From Ignavibacteria bacterium (GTDB taxonomy: Bacteria > Bacteroidota > Ignavibacteria > Kapaibacteriales > UBA961), in assembly GCA_016720145.1 (NCBI GenBank), contig JADJXV010000028.1, positions 327,655-391,654 on the forward strand: 64,000 bases of DNA. Reading direction: 5' to 3'. The notes under the pieces were generated by a model. That model did not search any database, was not told where the DNA came from, and saw only the letters and a list, made by a program, of their open reading frames with translations. Both the position numbers and the translations under genes were made by a program. Below, in pieces: positions 9,460 to 18,027 of the stretch; the stretch's first letter is position 1, and every line of letters starts with the position of its first letter.

Positions 9460-9639
9460 ATCGCATTGCGAAAGAATCAGATGATAATGTGCGAGTGCAA
9501 AACTAATGAAATTCATTGCCTGAGTAGAATAGATTGCTGAAATTTCAGGCAGAAACGGAGCACATACTTTCATTATACGGTAAAAAAAGCTAAATTTGAA
9601 GAAAGTTAAAAGTGAATATCCAAAATCTACGTTTGAATC

Positions 9640-12264
9640 ATGATAGGTCGTTCTGAACAACTTACCGAAATATTAGAAAACATTGAAGTTGCTTGTACTC
9701 GCGGAGCTGTACAGAATGTGATATTCCTCACCGGTGAGGCAGGTATCGGCAAAAGCACCCGCATCAAAGCTGTTCATGATAATTGCGGTGAATATTTTAA
9801 TAAAAAAAATATAACCCAGACACCCGCCATCGCAATAGCAGAATGTTCTACACCACTTGCAAATCAAGACATTGGCGAAGTCGAGGCCTTGAAGCCGTGG
9901 ATTGATTTGATGGAACAGCTTGTGATCATCAGCACACGCGAGCCCGAACAAGAGAAAAAACAGAAAAAGATGAAATTTGACTTCGGGAAATTCATCATTG
10001 ATACTGCACCGAATTGGATATCACTTGTCCCCGTATTAGGACCCGTCGTCGGGGCAGCTGCTGAAATCGTCACAAAAAGCTATGACCAGCTTTATCTCCA
10101 CAAGCAATTTGAAAAAGAAAGACCGAATGTGCCTGTGGCACCTGTAGCTACGGTTGGCAGTCAAGAACAGCTTTTCCAGCAGTATATTAATTTCCTTGGT
10201 AAATTTTCGGAAGTATCTCCCCTTGTCCTCATCATGGATGATTTCCATTGGGCCGATACATCATCGTCCAATCTATTATTTGCGGCTGCTCGTCAATTAC
10301 TCGGCAAGCCGATTACGTTTATTGTCGCTTATCGGCCGGATGATGCGACAAGTTCGCGAGAAGGAGCAGGTCATCCTATCCTTCATATCCGTAACGAACT
10401 TGGCAGATATTCGATGTTCTCCGAAATCTCCGTCCCCCGTATGACCGCCCTCGACCTCGACGCTTTACTTCGGAGCAGATATGAAAGCTATGTCAATAAG
10501 GATGAATTCGAGGAATGGCTAGCGAAGGTGAGTGGGGGGAACGCGTTATTTATCACTCAATTCCTCCATACACTTGAGGAAGATGGCATCGTGAGCGCGA
10601 AAAACGGAAAATTTCAGAATCAATATGAGAATGTACGTGTGCCGAAAAGCGCGTATGCTGTGGTTCAAAAGCGGATACGACGACTCAGTGAGGAAGCGAA
10701 AGAATTACTGAGATATGCAAGTGTCGAAGGGGATACTTTTACGGCATTTGTACTGTCTAAAATCACAGAAGTACCGACACTGAAAATCCTTCAAAAGCTT
10801 AGAATTATTGAAGATACGCATCGCGTAGTGAGGAGCTTGGGCAAGCAAAAGTATTATGCTCACGAGTCAACTGCGTATCAATTCGTGCATGTACTTTTAC
10901 AACGGGCGATGTATGAAAGTTTGGAAGTCGAAGAACGTGAATTACTCCATGAAGCGATATTTTATGTGCTCAAAGAAGAATGGGACTCGGCTAATGAAGC
11001 AGGAGTGAATGTTCAAAGTATAGCACCTCGACTCGCAACACACGCTAATATACTTGGTGAATACGAGTTTGCCGCGACGGTTCTTCTCGCAGGTGCACAA
11101 TCTGCTTGGAAAGGTTTTGCCGAAGATGAATCGATACGAATGCTTCAAGGTGTAGAGTATTACTTAGGTATGATGAAAATTCAAACGACGACAAAAACGA
11201 ATCGAATTTCCAGTATATCGGGTCAATGGGAAGCTCTCGCTTCGGAAGCAATGATGCTCAGTGGGAATATTCACAAAACCCGTGGTCGATATGATCAGGC
11301 GCAAAAGGAATTTTATAATGCTCGTGTGCTTTTTGGTAAGCTTCATAAGACGGAGCGTATGCTCGATGCCATGGTTCGTGAAGCGTTTGTGATTGAGAAT
11401 AAAGGCAATTATAAGCTCGCTGAGACACGTTCGCGCGAAACGCTTGCTCTTGCCGAACAGTTCAATTACCCCAAAGCTCAGGGTGCCATGCTTAATAACA
11501 TAGGACTAGCAAAGCTCGCACTCGGCAAAGCTGATGAGGCGCTTGAATATCAGATGAGGAGTTTGAAAATACGTGAAGATAAGAACGACCTCAAGGGTCA
11601 AGCAGCAACTCTCGGCAGTATCGGTATAATTTTTCAGAAAATGGGGAAAGCCGACGAAGCGCTTGCCTATCATCACCGTGCTTTGGAAATCAGACAAATG
11701 CTTGGCAACCGAGCGCAGGAAGCATATTCATTCCGTAATATAGGTGAAGTACTCGCAGAAACAAATAAATGGAAAGAAGGGCTTGAATATCTCAATCAAA
11801 GTTTGGAAATTTATAAGAATATCGGTGTGCGATCCGGTGAAGCCAATTCATTATTTAGTATAGGATTAGCTCATTATTTTACTGAAAATTTCACAGCAGC
11901 TCTTGATTATTTTTCCCAAAGCTTGGAGATATTTCAGCAAATCGGCAATCAAGCCGGTGAATGTGCTTCGCTTGATAATCTGGGCGCTACTCAGCGATTA
12001 CTCGGCAAGCTTGATGCAGCACGAAAATCGTTGGAACAAGGGCTCGCTATCGCTCTGGAAATCGGAGCAAAACAAACAGAAGCGGAAATATGCGGCGACC
12101 TAGGGTTGCTCTGTATTGATGAAGCAAAATCAGATAAAATACCGGAAAATGAGAAAAGATCAGAAGCCGTGACTCTATTCAAACGGTGTATAGCACTTTA
12201 TACAGATCTCAAGCATCCGGAGGCAAAGCGGTGGGAACAAATACTCGTGGAATTTCAGCAATAA
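9640..12264 (+). CDS. STAND-like ATPase with C-terminal TPR repeats
   Basis: This is a large (874 residues) signal-transduction ATPase. The N-terminus is an AAA_16-type domain that starts with the usual MIGRSEQL box. It has a Walker A motif GEAGIGKST at 32-40 and a Walker B-like IMDDFHWAD near 197-205. A helical winged region follows at about 300-480. From about 570 to 840 there are at least five tetratricopeptide repeats with the typical A-x4-IG-x8-A-LEY pattern (ALGKADEALEYQMRSLKI, MGKADEALAYHHRALEI and so on). Proteins of this layout act as ligand-gated scaffolds or regulators; no DNA-binding or effector domain is visible. A hydrophobic segment at about 120-150 (LVPVLGPVVGAAAEIV) is unusual. 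The following hydrolase and ATPase genes lie 66 and 24 bases apart on the same strand. Confidence 0.8.
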   Translation: MIGRSEQLTEILENIEVACTRGAVQNVIFLTGEAGIGKSTRIKAVHDNCGEYFNKKNITQTPAIAIAECSTPLANQDIGEVEALKPWIDLMEQLVIISTREPEQEKKQKKMKFDFGKFIIDTAPNWISLVPVLGPVVGAAAEIVTKSYDQLYLHKQFEKERPNVPVAPVATVGSQEQLFQQYINFLGKFSEVSPLVLIMDDFHWADTSSSNLLFAAARQLLGKPITFIVAYRPDDATSSREGAGHPILHIRNELGRYSMFSEISVPRMTALDLDALLRSRYESYVNKDEFEEWLAKVSGGNALFITQFLHTLEEDGIVSAKNGKFQNQYENVRVPKSAYAVVQKRIRRLSEEAKELLRYASVEGDTFTAFVLSKITEVPTLKILQKLRIIEDTHRVVRSLGKQKYYAHESTAYQFVHVLLQRAMYESLEVEERELLHEAIFYVLKEEWDSANEAGVNVQSIAPRLATHANILGEYEFAATVLLAGAQSAWKGFAEDESIRMLQGVEYYLGMMKIQTTTKTNRISSISGQWEALASEAMMLSGNIHKTRGRYDQAQKEFYNARVLFGKLHKTERMLDAMVREAFVIENKGNYKLAETRSRETLALAEQFNYPKAQGAMLNNIGLAKLALGKADEALEYQMRSLKIREDKNDLKGQAATLGSIGIIFQKMGKADEALAYHHRALEIRQMLGNRAQEAYSFRNIGEVLAETNKWKEGLEYLNQSLEIYKNIGVRSGEANSLFSIGLAHYFTENFTAALDYFSQSLEIFQQIGNQAGECASLDNLGATQRLLGKLDAARKSLEQGLAIALEIGAKQTEAEICGDLGLLCIDEAKSDKIPENEKRSEAVTLFKRCIALYTDLKHPEAKRWEQILVEFQQ

Positions 12265-12330
12265 AATTTACGGCATAATTATTGAGCGTAGCGATATTAC
12301 TTTATTTATGAAACATTGTAGGATGGTTGC

Positions 12331-13179
12331 ATGAAGATTTTACCAATTGATGGCAAACTTTCACTCTCTAACGACGGGGAATTAGAAGTGTTCTTTATCG
12401 GCACAGGTTCTGCTTTTGCAAAAAAACACTTCCAAACTAATTTTCTTATTATTAAGGGTGATAAACACATTCTTGTTGATTTTGGAACGACAGGTCCCGT
12501 TGCACTAGAGACTACGTCCGGCCTCGAAGTGCCTGATATCGAAGTGTTTCTCCCTACACATAGTCATTGCGATCATATTGGTGGGGTTGAGTATTTAGCG
12601 CTGATGAATAGATATGTCGGAATGAAGTTTTTGGGTAAGCCAAAGCTCAATATGATAATTAATAAAATTTACGAAAAAGTGTTGTGGGAGATGAGTTTGC
12701 GCGGTGGCATGGAATGGAATGAAGTCAATGGAGAAGGGAAGCGCCTCGGATTTTCAGATTTTTTTGATGTGGTCCGACCAACTATTAAAATGCGTGAACC
12801 TCGTGAAGTATGGGAAGTAAATTTTGGGGACATACATATCGAACTTTTCCGTACGAATCATATACCCGAGCAAGCGCCATCACCGGATGAAGCATTTATA
12901 ACGTACGGACTATTTATCGATGGACGGATTTTTATCTCCGGTGACACGAAATTCGACCGTGAACTGATTGATTTATATGCAGATCGCTCTGAATGGATGT
13001 TCCATGATACACAGATTAATCATAACCCTGTCCACGCATGCTTACCTGAATTACAGACATTGCCGGAGCATATCAAAAAGAAAATGCTGTTAGTACACTA
13101 TCCTGACGGAGCCGAGAATAATCCGATTGATGATTTCGCAGGGTGGGCAGTACAAGGCGCTCGGTACATTTTCGATTAA
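12331..13179 (+). CDS. MBL-fold metallo-hydrolase
   Basis: This is a metallo-beta-lactamase fold hydrolase of 282 residues. The metal site THSHCDH at 76-82 gives the HxHxDH motif (His77, His79, Asp81, His82). Further ligands are plausible at His183 in TNHIPEQ, at the Asp in FISGDTKFD, and at His258 in LLVHYPDG. This order resembles RNase Z-like and phosphodiesterase-like MBL proteins rather than beta-lactamases. The N-terminus has the FFIGTGSAF strand-loop common to RNase Z relatives. The substrate cannot be told from sequence. It lies between the STAND-like ATPase and a DnaC-like ATPase and may form an operon with them. Confidence 0.85.
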   Translation: MKILPIDGKLSLSNDGELEVFFIGTGSAFAKKHFQTNFLIIKGDKHILVDFGTTGPVALETTSGLEVPDIEVFLPTHSHCDHIGGVEYLALMNRYVGMKFLGKPKLNMIINKIYEKVLWEMSLRGGMEWNEVNGEGKRLGFSDFFDVVRPTIKMREPREVWEVNFGDIHIELFRTNHIPEQAPSPDEAFITYGLFIDGRIFISGDTKFDRELIDLYADRSEWMFHDTQINHNPVHACLPELQTLPEHIKKKMLLVHYPDGAENNPIDDFAGWAVQGARYIFD

Positions 13180-13203
13180 TTACTTTACTTACTTCCCAAA
13201 AGA

Positions 13204-13926
13204 ATGACCGACAGAAATACTCTCATTGCCAGTCAAGAGCTTGTAAGTAAAGCAGTTATATCAAAATTACACAAGCATTATCCCGATTTGCAATGGACAG
13301 AACTCGGCATGAGTGTGCATTTTAATTTAGAGAAACTGCCTAAACTCGAACGAGATTATTTCATCCTCGATATGAGGTTTTTTGAGCAAAACCCTTCACT
13401 ACCACTCGAAAATATCTGTTCCCGCCTCGAAAATTATAACCCCAAAAACGCATCCCAAGAAGAACTCCTCATGTATGCTAAGCAACTCGTCGCACTTCAA
13501 GATGAAAGTGTTGGCGCGGGTCTCTATATGTTCGGCGAGGCAGGCATCGGTAAAAGTCATGTCGCGATCAGCATCAGCAAAGAATTTATGAAACGCGGGC
13601 TTCATCCCAATTTTCAAACCGCCGAACACTACCGTCTCAAGCAAAATACCATCCTCACACCCGGACAAGTATGGATCATCGATGATATGAATTCGGGATT
13701 CCACCTGTCATCCCGTCTCTTCAAAGAAGTAGTGCTCAATGCCCACGACCGCGGCGGACGAGTCTTCGTCACCAGCAATAAAAACTACGATGAACTCATG
13801 TATGAGATGTTCGTCGGCGACGGCAAAGCCAACCGTATGCGCTACGAAGACCGCACCAAAGGCATGTTCAAAATCCTCAATGTATCCGGCGACAGCTACC
13901 GTCAGGCAAATGCGTGGTATAAATAA
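13204..13926 (+). CDS. DnaC-like ATP-binding protein
   Basis: This is a 240-residue AAA+ ATPase of the DnaC/IstB-like class. The Walker A motif GEAGIGKSHV is at 111-120, Walker B (WIIDDMNSG) near 157-165, and a sensor-1 FVTSNKNYDEL follows. The N-terminal 95 residues are helical and could bind a partner, as in DnaC (helicase loading) or IstB (transposition). There is no transposase nearby, so an IS21-type role is unlikely. The spacing to the MBL gene is 24 bases, so the two are probably co-transcribed. The stop codon is followed within a few bases by a GTAAGTCG array on the same strand. The substrate or partner is unknown. Confidence 0.75.
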   Translation: MTDRNTLIASQELVSKAVISKLHKHYPDLQWTELGMSVHFNLEKLPKLERDYFILDMRFFEQNPSLPLENICSRLENYNPKNASQEELLMYAKQLVALQDESVGAGLYMFGEAGIGKSHVAISISKEFMKRGLHPNFQTAEHYRLKQNTILTPGQVWIIDDMNSGFHLSSRLFKEVVLNAHDRGGRVFVTSNKNYDELMYEMFVGDGKANRMRYEDRTKGMFKILNVSGDSYRQANAWYK

Positions 13927-14257
13927 GAGAGTGGTAAGTGGTAAGTCGTAAGTCTGTAAGTCGTAAGTCGTAAGTCCTTAAGTTGTAAGTGTGTAAGTCG
14001 TAAGTCATAGAATAACAATCGATTACAGTCGATTTGTCGTTAGTGTCGTTAGAGTCGTTAATGTCCCTTCTGACCCTTCTGTCCCTTCTGTCCCGACCAC
14101 CCCAACCATCCAAAAAACTCATACAATCCAAAAATCAGAATAGCAACCAGCAGCAAGTACCGTCAGTGAAAGACATAAGCAAAGCCATATAAATCATTGG
14201 TCTTCTTGCCGATGCAGAGAGAATTATCCACGCCATCTCCCCATAAATTATCCCTAT
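13927..14257. repeat. GTAAGTCG array and short-period repeats, no gene
   Basis: From about 13930 to 14008 there is a 7-8 base array of GTAAGTC units read on the plus strand, directly after the stop codon of the DnaC-like gene. At 14030-14100 follow GTCGTTAGTGTCGTTAGAGTC and a CCCTTCTGTCCCTTCTG tandem of about 10-base period. Nothing else is recognised. Confidence 0.8.
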
Positions 14258-15088
14258 CTATTCCAATGACTTAATAGTAGCATAAAAGTCTGAAGTCCTC
14301 ACTGCACTTGCTGCTTCTGCTTTGTTCTTAATTACCACTTTATTGCATTCGTCTATTTCGTAGATACAGATTGATGAGTTTAAAAACCTGAAACGATACC
14401 ATGTATAACCTTCCAATCCTTCACCACTCTCCATTCGCACGAGCGCGCTGTCGAGTTCTGATGTCAGGTTCTTCTTACCTCGTAGTAATTCTTTAATTCG
14501 TATGAGCTTGTCTTGCTTGTCGTGGCAGCTGCAACTGATCGTGCGAAGCAAATATTTGAGTTCTTTTTCATTGTCACCGACCTTATGATACAAGTCTAAA
14601 TATCGTGCTGTATTGCTTCGCCCCTCATACGCATTACCACACCATGATCGGAACGGATAGACAGTATCTGAAAATGACAGATAGTACAATGAAGCGGCGT
14701 ACATTCCTTTCTGGTAATATGCTTGCGAGAGTATTTCACGGGCATCATGCCTCGTGTTATCGTAGGAGTTTTTTCGTTCTCTCTTGGTTGGCGGGCGCCG
14801 CAATAGCGTGGTAAGATACAGTATAGAACTGTCATAGCTTTGTACTTTGAAATAGCAGTCCCCAATGTGCAATAACATTCTATCACTAAAAATACTTGCA
14901 GGATAAATTTCTGTCATTGCCCTGTATCCTTTCATTGCACTTTGATAATGCTCATTTTTATAGTCAATTTCACTAGTTTTGAAATGCTTATCCTGCCAAA
15001 TGAAAAATTCCGGTACGATATAAATACACCCACTCATACACACCAATATACCGCAGCAAAGCGCAAGCTGAAGAAGATAATTTCTCAT
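14258..15088 (-). CDS. TPR-type lipoprotein of unknown function
   Basis: The start is taken at the ATG at 15088, because AAAGGA lies nine bases upstream. An earlier in-frame ATG at 15106 would add six residues and lacks such a site. The N-terminus is a lipoprotein signal (LLQLALCCGILVCMSGC), so the protein is lipidated on Cys. It continues with tandem helical repeats resembling TPRs (YQSAMKGYRAMTEIYP, DRMLLHIGDCYFKVQSYDSSILYLTTLL), similar in style to the BamD group of outer-membrane lipoproteins, but with a different C-terminal half. Many cysteines (CSCHD and others) are unusual for an exported protein. It is divergent from the sigma factor gene at 15321 and separated from it by 230 bases. 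The role is unknown. Confidence 0.65.
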   Translation of the reverse strand: MRNYLLQLALCCGILVCMSGCIYIVPEFFIWQDKHFKTSEIDYKNEHYQSAMKGYRAMTEIYPASIFSDRMLLHIGDCYFKVQSYDSSILYLTTLLRRPPTKRERKNSYDNTRHDAREILSQAYYQKGMYAASLYYLSFSDTVYPFRSWCGNAYEGRSNTARYLDLYHKVGDNEKELKYLLRTISCSCHDKQDKLIRIKELLRGKKNLTSELDSALVRMESGEGLEGYTWYRFRFLNSSICIYEIDECNKVVIKNKAEAASAVRTSDFYATIKSLE

Positions 15089-15320
15089 GGTGGAATGTCC
15101 TTTCATGAAAGGTAGATAGTTGAATGATTCTTCCCATACCTCAAACTTACCAAAATTACCGATATCTTATCCTAATGAATAATAAAATATTCCGTATTTT
15201 CTTGCTGTAGATCATATTACCTGCATTCCGCGTGTTGCCTCCCAACATTTTTCCTCTATCTTTGCAACTTTCCGCAAAAGCTGTAGCACCTACTCTGTAA
15301 ACAAACATTATTCCAAATCT

Positions 15321-15869
15321 ATGACTGAGCGCCAGCACGAATTTATCAGCACTTTTGAGCCGCTTCGCGAGCGGCTATGGAGATTCGTGCGGGCAATGGT
15401 CTTCAAGTACGACCGCAATGACTTTGAAATTGCCCGCGATATTATGAGTGATACTATCCTTGTGTGTTTGGAAGAATTTGATACGCTCAAGGACAGGCAG
15501 GCGATGCTGTCGTTCTGCTTCACCGTCGCAAGCCGGATATATAGGGCGCAGTTCGTACGCCGGAAATTCTGGGGTTTGTACGAAGAAGAAATCGCGCTTG
15601 AGATACCGGACTCCGCCGCATTGCCCGACCTCCAAGCCGATGTGCGCCTGCTCTACGAAGCGCTCGACACATTACCCCTGAAAATCAAAGAAGCATTGAT
15701 ATTATTTGAGATAGCCGATCTTCCGCTTGAGGAAATTCGCCGCATTCAGGGAGGTTCGCTTAGCGGAGTGAAGTCCAGAATCGCCCGCGGTCGCACTCGC
15801 CTCTGCGAGCTGCTCGGCGCGCAAGCGCCCTACGAACAAGAAACACTACTCGCACGAGGTATAGAATGA
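15321..15869 (+). CDS. ECF-type RNA polymerase sigma factor
   Basis: This is a 182-residue sigma-70 family factor of the extracytoplasmic-function class. Region 2 spans about 10-80 and includes FVRAMVFKYDRNDFEIARDIMSDTI. Region 4 spans about 115-170 and has the helix-turn-helix LPLKIKEALILFEIADLPLEEIRRIQGGSLSGVKSRIARGRTRL, here with SGVKSRIARGR as the recognition helix typical of ECF sigmas. The stop codon overlaps the start of the next gene (ATGA, 15866-15869), which indicates translational coupling to a membrane protein that is likely its regulator. ECF sigmas direct RNA polymerase to a small set of stress or envelope promoters. The target promoters were not identified. Confidence 0.9.
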   Translation: MTERQHEFISTFEPLRERLWRFVRAMVFKYDRNDFEIARDIMSDTILVCLEEFDTLKDRQAMLSFCFTVASRIYRAQFVRRKFWGLYEEEIALEIPDSAALPDLQADVRLLYEALDTLPLKIKEALILFEIADLPLEEIRRIQGGSLSGVKSRIARGRTRLCELLGAQAPYEQETLLARGIE

Positions 15870-17413
15870 AATCGCACAACAAATTGACGGATTATTATTT
15901 TACAGCCGCGAAAAATGACGATGCAGAATTTACCCACAGCGAACTCTTGAGCGTCGTAGAATCTGCAACGGACGACAATCCACGCGGCACAGGTAACTAC
16001 TTTACAAAACAAACATTACGGAGAATTATTATGCTATCGCTCCTTCCGCTTGCAGGCACGATTGCCGCTACATTCCTTTGGCTTTCTGCTCCGCAAGCCA
16101 CGCAGAAAGAACGCACAAATACGCCGGTAAATCCTGCCAAACAGACTCCAGCACCTGCACCGACAATCGTGCAGACTGAAAAGAAACTGACTTCAATGCC
16201 ACGTCAGTCGGTACAACAAACGCTATCAAAAGGGCATCCCATGAAAAAAACAGACAGTCCAAATGCTCTTAATATCCAAGGAATTACGGCAATCGAGCTT
16301 GCAAAAAGCGAACTTGGTGGACTCGGTGTAACCGTCAACAAGGATTGTGGAATCTCGGTGAGTAATGGCGTGATGATTGGTACGTATTATAATACCAATC
16401 TTCCTCCTTCGAAAGAAGGGAGCAAGCTAACAGATGGGAAAGAAGATTCATATCTTAAACATTCATATTCTCAGTGGGTATTGCCTACATCGACCGCGCC
16501 GGTCGCTCACAAAAGTTATCCTCTGTTAGTAACCTCGATTCAGGGAGTGATTCTCTCCGACGGGCTTGGTAACCGGGTAGAAGATCAAGTAGTAAGTACA
16601 GAAATTCAAAAAAGCATAGATTCGATTGCTGCACACAATCCGAATAATAAATCAACAGTAGCTTTTTTCCTGTATCCCAATGATTCTAGCATGAATAACG
16701 AGGATTTTCAGCGCCAATACCTTTCGCTGCGCAATCTCAATACCAAAGACTCGAGCTTGACAATGGAGAATGTCCGTAAAATTGTAGGGGATACTTCGAA
16801 TCTTTCTGTAGTTTTTAAGCGCCTCACCCAAGCCGATGTCGATAAAATGGAGCGAGATACGAGACTTCGAGCAGAAAAAATTAACGAATATCTGCGTCTT
16901 AATAAACTAATCGCAATTAGAGTAAATGCTGACTGCCCAAATACTTCCCTCATACTATGGTACGAGCCGACAGAGGAATTTATCAACAACCTTACCGAAA
17001 GATATAGAGCTGATTTGCAAAAAGAAATGCTTGGGAAAGGCAATATGCAAGTGACGACGGATACGCTATGGTTAGATGCCAATACCTCGCAGGAAAAGCC
17101 GCAAACCGGTTGTCAATTCACCGATATTTGCCGTGCTACCTCCGGTGCGGTGCTCGAAAGTAATGTGTTCCCGAATCCTGCGACGGAGAAAATAAGTCTT
17201 ACGTTCCGCCTGAATGCAGACCGCAGATGTACGTTTTCGCTTCATGATTTGAATGGAATATACATCAAAGATCTCGGCACGGATGTGCAGTATCTCAAAG
17301 GAGAACAAACCTTTACCGCGCCAATAGGGGAGACAGGAGCGGGTGTGTATTTACTCTCCATGCACACCGACAAGGACGAGCGGATCGTGCAGCGGGTGAT
17401 TATTAAGAAGTAG
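15866..17413 (+). CDS. Membrane protein coupled to the ECF sigma factor, with T9SS-type C-terminal sorting domain
   Basis: The 515-residue protein starts within the sigma factor's stop codon. The first 50 residues are hydrophilic, where an anti-sigma domain would be, but no ZAS zinc motif is seen. A single hydrophobic segment follows at about 53-74, then a proline/alanine-rich stretch (PAKQTPAPAPTIVQT) and a large extracytoplasmic part without recognised domains. The last 88 residues (428-515) look like a T9SS type A sorting domain: NVFPNPATEKISLTF, SLHDLNGIYIKDL, GVYLLSMHTDKDERIVQRVIIKK. An anti-sigma-like position combined with a secretion tail is odd, because T9SS cargo normally carries a cleavable signal peptide. 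It could be a fused cargo-sensor that reports on secretion, or a misread gene fusion. Confidence is high that the gene is real, low for function. Confidence 0.7.
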   Translation: MKSHNKLTDYYFTAAKNDDAEFTHSELLSVVESATDDNPRGTGNYFTKQTLRRIIMLSLLPLAGTIAATFLWLSAPQATQKERTNTPVNPAKQTPAPAPTIVQTEKKLTSMPRQSVQQTLSKGHPMKKTDSPNALNIQGITAIELAKSELGGLGVTVNKDCGISVSNGVMIGTYYNTNLPPSKEGSKLTDGKEDSYLKHSYSQWVLPTSTAPVAHKSYPLLVTSIQGVILSDGLGNRVEDQVVSTEIQKSIDSIAAHNPNNKSTVAFFLYPNDSSMNNEDFQRQYLSLRNLNTKDSSLTMENVRKIVGDTSNLSVVFKRLTQADVDKMERDTRLRAEKINEYLRLNKLIAIRVNADCPNTSLILWYEPTEEFINNLTERYRADLQKEMLGKGNMQVTTDTLWLDANTSQEKPQTGCQFTDICRATSGAVLESNVFPNPATEKISLTFRLNADRRCTFSLHDLNGIYIKDLGTDVQYLKGEQTFTAPIGETGAGVYLLSMHTDKDERIVQRVIIKK

Positions 17414-17426
17414 ATTGGGGGTTCCT

Positions 17427-17465
17427 CCCGAGAGTATCGCTTCTTAGCGATGCCCTCGGTTTTTG
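17427..17465. terminator. CCGAG...CTCGG hairpin between converging genes
   Basis: A copy of the repeat seen twice at 7209-7281: CCGAGAGTATCGCT pairs with AGCGATGCCCTCGG around TTCT, followed by TTTTT. It sits between two converging stop codons (17413 plus, 17485 minus), so it may work as a shared terminator. Confidence 0.7.
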
Positions 17466-17484
17466 GGTAAAATGATTCCCACGG

Positions 17485-18027
17485 TTATTGGGCGTCTATC
17501 AGTCGAAGAATACGTGCGATTCTCTCCTCAACGGAAGTATCGCCCCTAATTTCCACAATCGGACAATCAAGCGTTCGAAGCCATGACTCGTGCGCGTGTA
17601 ATGTTCTGCCGGCTATACCGGTTGCCGCATCATAGTCCGCCGCCCACGCGATAAATTCTTCATGTACTTTCCTGCGAATCGGGTCGCGCAAAATCACCTC
17701 ACCATAGCGCTCAATTTCCCGCTTGCGCAGGCGTTCAATTCTCACATCGGGTGGGACATAGAGAAATACTACAAGATCGAAATTCTCAATTTTAAGTCCA
17801 GTCCAGTTAACTATTGACCCTCCAAGTATCCAATTATTCAAAGAGTTTACTTCATTCTCAAGAAGAGTATTCCGTTCGGTGATCTCTCGCTTGTGGGTGA
17901 AGGGAGGTTCGGACGGCACCCAGAAAAAGTCGTCGCTGTCTATGTAGGGATAGCCGCATATTGCCGAGAGCGCCCGCCCATGCGTCGTCACTCCCGAACC
18001 CGATGCGCCGAATATGTGTATCTTCAT
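17485..18027 (-). CDS. Small P-loop NTPase / adenylate-kinase-like protein
   Basis: This is a 180-residue P-loop protein of the shikimate/adenylate-kinase-like group, similar to proteins annotated as DNA topology modulation kinases. The N-terminus MKIHIFGASGSGVTTHGRAL carries a phosphate-binding loop in which the usual Lys is replaced (GSGVTT; the related family more often has GSGTTT). The following DSDDFFWVPSEPPF resembles the nucleotide-monophosphate binding segment, and LRKREIERYG is an arginine-rich lid-like helix. The family is common but its substrate is not known. The neighbours give no clue. The 3' end converges on the sigma factor operon. Confidence 0.75.
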   Translation of the reverse strand: MKIHIFGASGSGVTTHGRALSAICGYPYIDSDDFFWVPSEPPFTHKREITERNTLLENEVNSLNNWILGGSIVNWTGLKIENFDLVVFLYVPPDVRIERLRKREIERYGEVILRDPIRRKVHEEFIAWAADYDAATGIAGRTLHAHESWLRTLDCPIVEIRGDTSVEERIARILRLIDAQ

